Assembly: GCA_023145485.1 (NCBI GenBank)
Contig: JAGLDT010000099.1
Coordinates: 1 to 20,799, forward strand
DNA length: 20,799 bases
Direction of reading: 5' to 3'
DNA from: Cocleimonas sp.
Lineage (GTDB): Bacteria; Pseudomonadota; Gammaproteobacteria; Thiotrichales; Thiotrichaceae
Part shown: positions 1 to 7,650 of the stretch, one piece after another
Position numbering within the stretch: position 1 is the stretch's first letter
How the letters are laid out: each line of letters begins with the position of its first letter
The notes under the pieces: generated by a model
What the model saw: only the letters and a program-made list of their open reading frames with translations
Told to the model about the DNA's origin: nothing
The model's database searches: none
Program-made: the position numbers and the translations under genes

Positions 1-32
1 CTTGCCACCATTTTTATAAAAAGGAAGTTGTT

Positions 33-707
33 ATGAAAGGAATTCATACCATTACGAGCTTGCTGATCTGTTTTTCCCTTATAAATCCTGCAATAGCAGA
101 AAATATTTATAAGGTAAAAAATATTTCTCAAGGTAAGAGTCTGCAATTAAAAAAATATCCCTCTAAAAAGAGCAAGACTTTAGTCGCATTACCGCATGAT
201 GCATCATGGATGATACGGAGAGACAGGAGGCGTAAGGTCATTAATAAAGTAGTTTGGCGTAAGGTGCAGTGGAATAAACATCAAGGTTGGGTTAGTGCTT
301 ATTATTTAGCGTCTGATGCTATGGCAAGTCGGCAAGCGAGACAACGTAGGATTTGCTTGAGGGATAAAAAGATTAAACTAAAAGTCTGCTGTGGTTATAG
401 CGTAGCGGATCGTAGACGACCTTATCAGCATATCCCTATTTTGGCAGTGAGAAATATTGCGGTTGGTGGCTCACTGATTTTGCAATCAAACCCTTGGGGG
501 GGTAAAAAATTAGTAGCGCTTCCGCACGATGCAACTTGGATTGCCGACTTAGGAAAGCGTAAAAAGCGTTTAGATGGCTCATTATGGGCAAATGTTCGCT
601 GGAGCGGTAAAACAGGTTGGCTTAATATGGCTAAACTCAGAGCTGACTCTGCGACGACATTAATCGGTGATAGGAAGCGTAAACTTTGTGCGCTTCCTGC
701 TCGTTGA
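33..707 (+). CDS. Secreted protein with two SH3-like repeats
   Basis: The 224-residue product starts with a signal peptide: a short basic start, a hydrophobic stretch at about residues 6-19 and a likely cleavage after AIA near residue 22. The mature part holds two copies of a bacterial SH3-like unit, at about 25-92 and 137-203. Each copy contains a near-identical VALPHD(A)(S/T)W core (51-59 and 161-169), followed by a W-x-x-V-x-W strand and a closing GW. Such SH3_3/SH3b domains usually bind peptidoglycan or act as periplasmic adaptors. The protein is very rich in Lys and Arg, and a CCGY motif lies between the repeats. A good Shine-Dalgarno sequence (aaggaag, 20-26) precedes the ATG. It lies 13 nt ahead of cobH and may share its transcript, but nothing in it suggests a B12 role. 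The molecular function is unknown. Confidence 0.75.
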   Translation: MKGIHTITSLLICFSLINPAIAENIYKVKNISQGKSLQLKKYPSKKSKTLVALPHDASWMIRRDRRRKVINKVVWRKVQWNKHQGWVSAYYLASDAMASRQARQRRICLRDKKIKLKVCCGYSVADRRRPYQHIPILAVRNIAVGGSLILQSNPWGGKKLVALPHDATWIADLGKRKKRLDGSLWANVRWSGKTGWLNMAKLRADSATTLIGDRKRKLCALPAR

Positions 708-720
708 GTTAAGAACCTAA

Positions 721-1362
721 ATGATTAATTTTGAACGAAATCCACAGTATATTCAGCAACGATCTTTTGAAATTGTTCGTCAATACGTGAAATTAGACCA
801 TCTTAATGAGTTAGAAAAGCAGATTGCCGTGCGGATGATTTATGCCTGTGGTGATCCTACGATTATTGATGATTTGCATTTTAGCAAAAAGGCAACAGAG
901 GTCGGTTTAAAGGCATTGAAACAGAAGAGTCAGGTGTTATGTGATGTAAATTTAGTGATTGCGCCACTTAATAAGAAACTATTAGCCCATCCACCGTTAT
1001 GTTTTATCAATGAAGAGCAGGTTGCTCTTCATGCAAAGCAGAAAAATCATACTCGCAGCATGATTGCAGTGGATTATTGGCCACCTTATATTAAGAAAAG
1101 TATTGTTTTAATTGGCAATGCACCAACTGCTTTATTTCGCTTAATGGAATTGATTGAGCAAAAGAAAATCAATAAACCCGCATTGATTATTGGAGTTCCT
1201 GTTGGCTATACGGGAGCCGCAGAATCAAAACAGTATCTTTGGGATTATCATAAAGCGCTCGGTATAGAATGCATTGTTTTACTGGGTACACGTGGTAGTA
1301 GCGCCTTAGCAGCAACCGCAATGAATGCATTATTGAGTTATTATCATGGTGTCGTTTTTTAG
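721..1362 (+). CDS. cobH: Precorrin-8X methylmutase (CobH/CbiC)
   Basis: This cytoplasmic enzyme moves the methyl group from C-11 to C-12 of precorrin-8X to give hydrogenobyrinic acid (or the cobalt form in the anaerobic route) during corrin-ring synthesis. The 213-residue length is normal for the family. The family signature near the C terminus is clear: IGNAPTALFRLMELI followed by PVGYTGAAESK, the usual VG(F/Y)xGAAESK corrinoid-binding segment. The N-terminal RMIYACGD motif aligns with the RMIHACG region of CobH, where the catalytic His is normally found; here it is Tyr41. The gene sits 10 nt ahead of a sulfotransferase gene, and cobL follows that, so it belongs to a cobalamin operon. Whether the host uses the aerobic or anaerobic route cannot be told from this window, so cbiC is an equally valid name. 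Confidence 0.92.
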   Translation: MINFERNPQYIQQRSFEIVRQYVKLDHLNELEKQIAVRMIYACGDPTIIDDLHFSKKATEVGLKALKQKSQVLCDVNLVIAPLNKKLLAHPPLCFINEEQVALHAKQKNHTRSMIAVDYWPPYIKKSIVLIGNAPTALFRLMELIEQKKINKPALIIGVPVGYTGAAESKQYLWDYHKALGIECIVLLGTRGSSALAATAMNALLSYYHGVVF

Positions 1363-1372
1363 GAAGTCGTAA

Positions 1373-2083
1373 ATGCTGAAATATTTGTTGATGAGAAATA
1401 CAGATTTCAAAAAGTATCTAATCCTGTCTACTCCTAGAGCTGGTTCTACCCTGCTGTCTCGTATGGTGCTTAACCATCCTAATGTCATTGGTAAAGGCGA
1501 GTATTTTGATAGATTACGTGGTCGCGAGCCATCAGGTGAGCTGGAAACGTTATTTCGGCCACAAAGAAAATCAATAAAAGCGGTAGGGTTTAATATACAT
1601 TATAACCACCCTGCCGATGAGAAGAAAAAAGAAGCATGGAGTCTTCTTAAAGAATGCAAAGATTTACATATCATACATTTATCAAGAAAAAATACTTTGC
1701 GTTATTATGTGTCTAGTAAAATCGCGCGTAAGCTAACATTATTTAATATAAAAGAGGCAAATGACCGACCTGATCTTGAAAAGCGTCGCGTTATAGTAAC
1801 GCCTCAAGAGCTACGAGTTATTATTAATAGCAGTAGTAAACGGTATCAATCCTATCATTCAATGTTTTCATCACATCCTATCATCGAAGTTGAATTTGAA
1901 CGATTAATCTTGAATCCAGAAACTGAGTTTTTAAAGCTAACGAAATTTCTTGGCTTAGACCATCAAAAACCTAAAATATCAACTGTAATTATGAACCCAG
2001 AGCCACTTTCTGAATTGATTATAAACTACGATGAGTTGAAGCATGAATTCATATCATCCCCCTGTTCATGGATGTTCTATTGA
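1373..2083 (+). CDS. NodH-like PAPS-dependent sulfotransferase
   Basis: The 236-residue protein resembles small PAPS-dependent sulfotransferases of the NodH/LPS-sulfotransferase type, which put sulfate on sugars or lipids. The 5'-phosphosulfate loop is intact (STPRAGSTLLSRM, residues 19-31) and is followed by the usual NHPNV segment. A second motif near 102-116 (HLSRKNTLRYYVSSKIA) matches the 3'-phosphate-binding region, with Arg105 and Ser114/115 as likely ligands. A central acidic-aromatic KGEYF follows the first motif. The ATG has a Shine-Dalgarno aggaag a few bases upstream. The gene lies between cobH and cobL, 10 nt after the first and overlapping the second, so it is co-transcribed with B12 genes. 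Its codon use looks more A/T-ending and richer in AGA and ATA than its neighbours, which suggests later insertion. The substrate is unknown. Confidence 0.75.
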   Translation: MLKYLLMRNTDFKKYLILSTPRAGSTLLSRMVLNHPNVIGKGEYFDRLRGREPSGELETLFRPQRKSIKAVGFNIHYNHPADEKKKEAWSLLKECKDLHIIHLSRKNTLRYYVSSKIARKLTLFNIKEANDRPDLEKRRVIVTPQELRVIINSSSKRYQSYHSMFSSHPIIEVEFERLILNPETEFLKLTKFLGLDHQKPKISTVIMNPEPLSELIINYDELKHEFISSPCSWMFY

Positions 2084-3336
2084 TTCATGTTGTTGGTCTA
2101 GGTTTAGGCGATATTAAAACATTGGGCAATGATGCCTTGCAGGTGATTGCTAACGCATCATCTGTTATGGGGTCTCAGCGTCAACTATCTTCTGTTGAAG
2201 GTTTATTGAGTGACAATCAGCAACAGTTAAATTACCCCTCCCCTTTCGCTAAACTTAGCACACAACTATTAGCTTATTTTTCAAAGACGCCTGATCAGGA
2301 TATTTGCTTATTAGCCTCTGGTGATCCGCTTTTTTATGGGATTAGTAATTTCTTATTAAGGCATTTTTCAGTTGATCAACTTCATTTTTATAGTAATATT
2401 TCTTCGATACAAATAGCGTTCGAGCGGATAAAAAAACCGTGGCAACAGGCTAAAATTATTAGCTTGCATGGTCGTTCTTTGAGTAATTTGACCCCTTATC
2501 TTGCACATCATCCTTTAATTGCGGTATTAACCGATAAATACAGTCATCCCCAAGCGATTGCTAAGCTATTATGCGAATATGGGTGTGATAATGCACAGTT
2601 GTCTATCTGCGAGAGCTTAGGTACTGAGAATGAGAAAGTTACTTCATTTATTGCCAATAAATTAGTAACAAATGCCATACAATTTCATCCTTTACACATT
2701 ACCCTTATTGAAATAAAACACGCTCACTGCACTCTGCCTAGCTTCCCTGGTTTTGATGATACGCTATTTTTTACCGATAGTGATCAAGCAGGTAAGGGGA
2801 TGATTAGCAAACGAGAAGTGCGTTTAGTGGCATTGAGTCTATTGCAACCAAAGGTGAATGATATCGCATGGGATATTGGTGCAGGCTGTGGAACGATTGC
2901 GGTTGAGTGGGCGTACTGGAATCAACAAGGCACAATTTACGCAATAGAACATCATGCTAAGCGTTTAAGTTGTCTGGAAAAAAACAAGCAAAAATTTGGT
3001 GTGAATAATTTGCATATTACTGCCAATAAAGCGCCTACTGGATTAGATCATTTACCTCGCCCTAATGCTGTTTTTATTGGTGGAACCGCAGGTGAATTAG
3101 CAACCATCATGGATTATTGCTGGGAGCAGTTAGTATCAGGCGGTTGTTTAGTCATTAATTGCGTCACAGAAAACTGCAAATCAGACCTGCAACACTGGTT
3201 ACAACAACAAACTATTAGCAATGATGCCGTTGAATGGACTGAGATTAGCGTTAGCAAAGGTGACCAATTAGCAGGGCAATTATTAATGCGCCCACGGTTA
3301 CCTGTGCGCTTATTGAGAATAATAAAGAAGGCTTAG
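2068..3336 (+). CDS. cobL: Precorrin-6Y C5,15-methyltransferase/decarboxylase (CobL, CbiE-CbiT fusion)
   Basis: This bifunctional enzyme methylates C-5 and C-15 of the corrin macrocycle and decarboxylates the C-12 acetate side chain, one of the last ring-modification steps before CobH. The N-terminal half is CbiE-type: VVGLGLGD near residues 8-15 and the tetrapyrrole-methylase motif LLASGDPLFYG at about 81-91. The C-terminal half is CbiT-type: ISKREVRLVAL (about 246-256) and the SAM motif DIGAGCG (269-275). The 422-residue length fits the fusion. The ATG at 2068 lacks a good ribosome binding site and lies inside the sulfotransferase gene. The in-frame TTG at 2080 gives a TTGA overlap with the upstream stop, has GGA 7 nt before it and begins directly at IHVVGLG, so it may be the true start. 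The 3' end overlaps smg tail to tail. Confidence 0.92.
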   Translation: MDVLLIHVVGLGLGDIKTLGNDALQVIANASSVMGSQRQLSSVEGLLSDNQQQLNYPSPFAKLSTQLLAYFSKTPDQDICLLASGDPLFYGISNFLLRHFSVDQLHFYSNISSIQIAFERIKKPWQQAKIISLHGRSLSNLTPYLAHHPLIAVLTDKYSHPQAIAKLLCEYGCDNAQLSICESLGTENEKVTSFIANKLVTNAIQFHPLHITLIEIKHAHCTLPSFPGFDDTLFFTDSDQAGKGMISKREVRLVALSLLQPKVNDIAWDIGAGCGTIAVEWAYWNQQGTIYAIEHHAKRLSCLEKNKQKFGVNNLHITANKAPTGLDHLPRPNAVFIGGTAGELATIMDYCWEQLVSGGCLVINCVTENCKSDLQHWLQQQTISNDAVEWTEISVSKGDQLAGQLLMRPRLPVRLLRIIKKA

Positions 3337-3809
3337 TGATAAAGGGGCAGTTTATCATTCAATGCGATTTCATCCATCCAAACATAGGCAGCTTCAGAGT
3401 TGGGTTGATTTAATAACAACATTAATACCACCCATTTCAGTTTATCTAAGTTCAATTGGCTATCTTTTAGCTCTAATATACGATCAATGGCGCGTTCCCG
3501 CATTTCGGGGCTAAGTACATTCACTTGCTCTAGAAACATAAGGTAGTTACGGCATTCGCTATTAATCCAGTCGATTTCATATTCAGCAAAAATTCGTATT
3601 GATTTTTTATTCGGTTCCGTAATACAGATGGTTTCTTCATCTGCAAGGCTTTCTAGCCAGTCAAAGGCGCGACTGATCTCGGTATTGGGAAATCCAGCTT
3701 CATTTAGGTAACCATGTAAAATATCTCTATTTTGATTGGCTCCATAAACTTCTGAATAGTTTTCAAAAAGATAAAACAATACGTCAAGGGTGTTTTCATT
3801 TCTTTCCAT
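3333..3809 (-). CDS. smg: Smg family protein (DUF494)
   Basis: The 158-residue protein belongs to the Smg/DUF494 family, recognisable by the N terminus (TLDVLFYLFENY), the GFPNTEISRAFDWLESL segment and the conserved C-terminal KWVVLMLLLNQP stretch. The family is found mainly in gamma- and betaproteobacteria and is regularly encoded beside dprA, as here, but its biochemical role is not established. It looks like a small soluble all-helical protein with no signal peptide. It is the last gene of the LysM-dprA-smg group, 71 nt after the dprA stop. The upstream Shine-Dalgarno is modest (aagaag about 10 nt before ATG). Its stop codon overlaps the cobL stop by 4 nt on the other strand, leaving no room for a terminator between the convergent operons. 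Confidence 0.88.
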   Translation of the reverse strand: MERNENTLDVLFYLFENYSEVYGANQNRDILHGYLNEAGFPNTEISRAFDWLESLADEETICITEPNKKSIRIFAEYEIDWINSECRNYLMFLEQVNVLSPEMRERAIDRILELKDSQLNLDKLKWVVLMLLLNQPNSEAAYVWMDEIALNDKLPLYH

Positions 3810-3880
3810 AAAAAATACTTCTTGGGGAGGTTAAGTATTATGAAAATTACTGAAAGTGGGATGATTTGGTGTCTGTGAGG

Positions 3881-5035
3881 CTATTTTTCTTTGATACGGG
3901 TGTAGTTTCCTCGACCACTTGCGGCAATAAATCCATTCAATTCAAGTAGTAATAGAATGGAGGAAAGAGCCTCTGCGGTCAATCCCGTTTGTATGACTAA
4001 TTGGTCAATTGATATAGGGTCATAGCCCATTGTCTCTAAAATTAACCGCTGATCCGCATCAGCTAGCCCTGCATGACTATTGCCGTTGTTATTTTCAACT
4101 GTGTCATTTTTTTCGTTAGAAGAGGTCTCAGTACTAGTTGATAACAGGCTGTGCTCAAGTTGAGGGGCAAGCTCTTCAATAATATGGGTGGCGGTTTCGA
4201 TTAGTTTTGCACCTTGGCGGATCAGTTGATGACAACCACGTGCTAGCGGGTTGTGAATCGAACCAGGGATAGCAAACACCTCACGCCCTTGTTCGCTGGC
4301 ATAGCGTGCGCTAATCAAAGATCCACTTTGCAGGGCTGCTTCGACCACTAGTGTGCCCAAACTTATACCACTAATAATACGATTTCGTCGCGGAAAGTTT
4401 CTTGATAATGGTGATACGCCAATAGGCAATTCAGTGATAATAGCACCATTGGCAACAATACGATGGGCCAGGGTACGGTGTCTTGCGGGGTAAACGCGAT
4501 CAATGCCTGTGGCAACGACGGCAATGGTAATCCCATTAACATCTAGTGCGCCTTTATGTGCCAATCCATCAACGCCTAATGCCATACCACTGGTAATGCA
4601 TAAGCCTGCTGAAGCAAGGTGCTTGGAAAATTCATAAGTGTTATTTTGCCCGCCCTGTGTTGGATTTCGACTACCAACAATGGCAATTTGAGGATCATTT
4701 AATAGATCTGCATTACCATGCACATAAAGAAGGGGGGGTGATACAGGGATTTCTTTTAATAGTTGCGGATAGCGTGAGTCATAAAAAGTAATGAGATGAT
4801 GCTGGTCAGAAGATTGTAGCCATTGCATATCAGGATTAGCACTAGCAAGGGTTTGTGCTTTAATATTTTTTATTAGTCGATCACTAATACCTGCTTTTTT
4901 AAGTTGTGCGGTATTGGCGTTTAAAGCGATTTCAGGTGTTTGAAAGGTATCCAAGAGTTTTTTATAGCGCACACAACCAATGCCTGAAACACGCCATAAG
5001 GCGATCCAAGAAGCTGTGTTTTCGTCTTCTGTCAC
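3881..5035 (-). CDS. dprA: DNA-processing protein DprA
   Basis: DprA binds single-stranded DNA entering during natural transformation and loads RecA on it, in the cytoplasm. The 384-residue protein has the full family layout: an N-terminal SAM/HhH-like region (about 5-60), a Rossmann-like DprA core with GSRNPTQGG (121-129), SGMALGVDGLAH (149-160) and FPRRNRIISG (214-223), a Ser/Thr/Asn-rich linker near 295-320 and a C-terminal winged-helix DML1-like domain. It starts with GTG, and this GTGA overlaps the stop of the LysM gene by 4 nt, implying translational coupling. Presence of dprA does not itself prove competence, since many non-transformable bacteria keep it. No truncation or missing motif is seen. 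Confidence 0.95.
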   Translation of the reverse strand: MTEDENTASWIALWRVSGIGCVRYKKLLDTFQTPEIALNANTAQLKKAGISDRLIKNIKAQTLASANPDMQWLQSSDQHHLITFYDSRYPQLLKEIPVSPPLLYVHGNADLLNDPQIAIVGSRNPTQGGQNNTYEFSKHLASAGLCITSGMALGVDGLAHKGALDVNGITIAVVATGIDRVYPARHRTLAHRIVANGAIITELPIGVSPLSRNFPRRNRIISGISLGTLVVEAALQSGSLISARYASEQGREVFAIPGSIHNPLARGCHQLIRQGAKLIETATHIIEELAPQLEHSLLSTSTETSSNEKNDTVENNNGNSHAGLADADQRLILETMGYDPISIDQLVIQTGLTAEALSSILLLLELNGFIAASGRGNYTRIKEK

Positions 5036-6237
5036 GGATTTCCTATCTTATGGCCTTTTTTCACAGGATGGTCTGATTGAGTGATTAAGGCATAGCTTAA
5101 TTTTCTATCTACCTTGTACACCACTGCGGTTGCAATACGCTCAGGGGGTAAAGCAACTTTGACAGGAACTTGAGTTTTTAAGTATTTATATTTAATCTGT
5201 TCGATTTTCTGGTAAGGATCATTGACGGTTTTACCTTGTTTGTAGACACCTAAAATATGACCGGGCTTTATTCCTTCAGCGGTACCGCTATCGAGCGTTA
5301 CAATCATGCCTGTACCACTGATTAAGTTAGCTTCATAGAGTGATAATACGGTGGCACGTACTTTATGTCGTGGTGCAATCATCGGCGCATCTAAAACTAC
5401 TTTTTCATCAATATTTTTTAATAAACGATCACCAACATGAACTTCTCGTTTGGTATTAAGAATGGTTGCGCTACTAATGTCACCAACACCACGAGTTATA
5501 CTCGCATCTGCAGTGTAAACGACTTCATAACCAAGTAATTCTCTTGTTTCAGGGTCATGCAATGGTTTACCTTTACGGAAAATAGGGTAGGTTTGTCCAA
5601 TACGGCGATCATGTAATTTTTTAATATAAATGGTTTCACCATCTTCTATTAATAAATGTTTATTTTCTCCATCAATGATATAAGGAGCATTTTCAATCAT
5701 GGCAGTACTTAATACACGAGGCCAAGCAAGAAAAGGGCTAAGTGTTGAGATTGCTTTGCCATTACCAATACGCTCTACTCGAATTTGTGGTACCAAGACT
5801 TCAACGATTTGATTTCCTTTTTTCACCGTTCTACGCGCTTGATGGATAGTGAGTAAATCACCTGGGAAAATAAGATGTGGATTTTTTAGTCTCTTATTTT
5901 TATCCCAAATTTCAGGCCAAAACCAAGGATCTTTCAGAAATTTATTGGCAATCCCCCATAATGTATCCCCTTTTTTTACTTTATAACGGGCGGGGGCGGT
6001 TGTTTTTAGTGTAAGGCCTGTTTTTTTATACTGATATTTGGGTTGGGTTGCATAGCCATCATTATTAGCGCGCTCTGGCATTCCATAATGGCTATCATAA
6101 GGATCTGCTTTATGCACAACAGGCTTAATTGTTCTTTCCTCAAGTTTTAAAAACTTATAATCACTGCAGCCTGAAGCAAGAAATAGGGTGGTTGCGGACA
6201 GAACGCTGGTTCTAATGACTAATTTAGCAAGCGACAT
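5032..6237 (-). CDS. LysM-domain lipoprotein
   Basis: The 401-residue envelope protein begins with a signal sequence ending in ASGC (Cys24), a plausible lipobox, followed by Ser at +2, which would favour the outer membrane. A single LysM peptidoglycan-binding domain lies at about 84-131, opening with the typical YKVKKGDTLWGIANKFL and closing with NPHLIFPGDLLTI. The long remainder has no motif I can name; it is the conserved C-terminal region of the family encoded upstream of dprA in many gammaproteobacteria. Binding to peptidoglycan is family knowledge; any more specific role is unknown. It heads a minus-strand operon with dprA (4-nt overlap) and smg. A TTGACA-like hexamer lies on the minus strand at 6278-6273, but a matching -10 is not convincing. 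Confidence 0.88.
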   Translation of the reverse strand: MSLAKLVIRTSVLSATTLFLASGCSDYKFLKLEERTIKPVVHKADPYDSHYGMPERANNDGYATQPKYQYKKTGLTLKTTAPARYKVKKGDTLWGIANKFLKDPWFWPEIWDKNKRLKNPHLIFPGDLLTIHQARRTVKKGNQIVEVLVPQIRVERIGNGKAISTLSPFLAWPRVLSTAMIENAPYIIDGENKHLLIEDGETIYIKKLHDRRIGQTYPIFRKGKPLHDPETRELLGYEVVYTADASITRGVGDISSATILNTKREVHVGDRLLKNIDEKVVLDAPMIAPRHKVRATVLSLYEANLISGTGMIVTLDSGTAEGIKPGHILGVYKQGKTVNDPYQKIEQIKYKYLKTQVPVKVALPPERIATAVVYKVDRKLSYALITQSDHPVKKGHKIGNP

Positions 6238-6346
6238 GGGTACAATATCTCTTATTTTTTATTATTTTTTAGTGTCAAGCTAGTGTATCTTAGGCGTTAT
6301 TATTATTGGAATGGTTTCTGACTGATGGTTTAATTTTTTTTTAAAA

Positions 6347-6375
6347 TTGAAAGATACCTTTAGCGTAATGATTAT
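6347..6375 (+). promoter_or_regulatory. Possible sigma-70 promoter for yqhA
   Basis: TTGAAA (6347-6352) and GATTAT (6370-6375) are separated by 17 nt and lie about 60 nt ahead of the yqhA ATG, in the gap between divergently read genes. The -10 match is only 4 of 6. An overlapping extended -10 reading (TG followed by TTATAC) is also possible with a longer spacer. This is pattern matching by eye in AT-rich DNA. Confidence 0.3.
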
Positions 6376-6432
6376 ACTGATAATACTATCCCTCCTATTC
6401 TCCTAAAATATCTGTGTAATGAGTAACTTGTA

Positions 6433-6942
6433 ATGAAAAAAATAGAACATCTTCTCGAAATGACCTTGTTTAATAGTCGGTGGTTATTAGTCCCTTTTTT
6501 TATGGGATTGTCTCTGTCAATCTTATTGTTGTTGGTTAAGTTTATTGCAGAATTATGGCATATGACTGCAACGGTTATGACAATCTCCGCATCAACATTA
6601 GTGATTGAAATTTTACATTTAATCGATCTCTCTTTAGTTGCCAGTTTACTCATTATTATTCTGTTAAGTGGTTATGAAAGTTTTGTCTCTAAAATTGACC
6701 TTGACGGTCATGAAGATAAGCCAGCATGGATGGGAAAAATTGGTTTTTCAGAGCTGAAACTTAAAGTTATTGGCTCTATCGTCGCCATTTCTGCCATTGA
6801 TTTGCTGACCGTATTTCTTAATATGAGTGAATACTCTGAGCAAGATTTATTTTGGAAGGTAACGATCCATCTTACCTTTGTGGTCTCAGGTTTGTTATTT
6901 GCGATGATGGATAAATTATCACATCCTAATCCCTCAAAATAA
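6433..6942 (+). CDS. yqhA: YqhA/UPF0114 family inner-membrane protein
   Basis: The 169-residue protein matches the YqhA (UPF0114, TIGR00645) family: the N terminus reads IEHLLEMTLFNSRWLLVPF, and the middle carries LSGYESFVSKID and the KPAWMGKIG loop, all family hallmarks. Membrane segments are seen at about 17-38, 61-80, 110-130 and 140-160. The function is not known; the family is widespread in proteobacteria. It stands alone between the minus-strand LysM operon and the plus-strand def operon, with its own upstream gap of 195 nt and 150 nt to def, so it is probably a single-gene unit. The ribosome binding site is weak. Nothing in it looks damaged. Confidence 0.88.
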   Translation: MKKIEHLLEMTLFNSRWLLVPFFMGLSLSILLLLVKFIAELWHMTATVMTISASTLVIEILHLIDLSLVASLLIIILLSGYESFVSKIDLDGHEDKPAWMGKIGFSELKLKVIGSIVAISAIDLLTVFLNMSEYSEQDLFWKVTIHLTFVVSGLLFAMMDKLSHPNPSK

Positions 6943-7092
6943 TGATTCATTTAATCTGCTAGCCGACAACTATTGTGTAGTGTGTGAGCAAACTACAACG
7001 ATCAATTTAACACAGGATATTTTTTAAAGAGCACCTTGTCTTGGCTTAAATTGGTCGTTGAAACTACAAAAAAATAAAGAGAACAGTCAATA

Positions 7093-7593
7093 ATGGCATT
7101 ATTAGAAATATTACGCTTTCCTGATAAGCGTTTACGTATTAAAGCCACGCCAGTGGAGCGTGTTGATAAAGAAGTGTTGCAAATAGTCGAAGACATGTTT
7201 GAGACCATGTATGATGCGCCAGGGATTGGTTTGGCGGCAACTCAAGTTAATATTCATCGGCAGATTGTAGTGATGGATATTTCAGAGCAAAAAGATCAGC
7301 CTTTATGTCTGATTAATCCTAAAATATTAGCATCTGAAGGCGTTGAAAAATTAGAAGAGGGTTGTCTTTCTGTACCTGACTATCATGCTGATGTTGAACG
7401 TGCCAAAAGAATCACTATCCAAGCACTTGACCAACAAGGTGAGGTGTTTGAATTAGTAGCAGATGAACTATTAGCTATCTGTATTCAACATGAAATGGAT
7501 CATTTACAAGGCAAATTATTTGTTGATTATTTATCACCTTTAAAACGTTATCGATTACAAAAAAAGATAGAAAAATTAGCTAAACAAAAATAG
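7093..7593 (+). CDS. def: Peptide deformylase
   Basis: Def removes the N-formyl group from nascent proteins at the ribosome. The 166-residue enzyme has all three metal-site motifs of a class I deformylase: GIGLAATQ (44-51), EGCLSVP with the metal ligand Cys91, and QHEMDHLQGKLF with His133, Glu134 and His137. Length and motif spacing match the E. coli type. It is the first gene of a tight plus-strand group with fmt 57 nt downstream, so the enzymes that add and remove the formyl group are made together. A purine-rich stretch (aaagag) about 12 nt before the ATG is a weak ribosome binding site. Confidence 0.97.
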   Translation: MALLEILRFPDKRLRIKATPVERVDKEVLQIVEDMFETMYDAPGIGLAATQVNIHRQIVVMDISEQKDQPLCLINPKILASEGVEKLEEGCLSVPDYHADVERAKRITIQALDQQGEVFELVADELLAICIQHEMDHLQGKLFVDYLSPLKRYRLQKKIEKLAKQK

Positions 7594-7650
7594 TTTAAAA
7601 ATACGGTAACGGCAGTCTCGGTGAACGTATTGTTAATTAGAGAAGCAACA

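Noticed and set aside
6372..6653. Open frame on the minus strand opposite yqhA
   Set aside because: It is antisense to a clear YqhA-family gene, has no family resemblance and has low-complexity composition. The same applies to 6708-6950.
6976..6997. TGTAGT/ACTACA inverted repeat after yqhA, considered as a terminator
   Set aside because: The stem is only 6 bp with a 10-nt loop, and no T tract follows.
7002..7208. Minus-strand frame over the start of def
   Set aside because: It overlaps the well-supported def start and has no recognisable motif.
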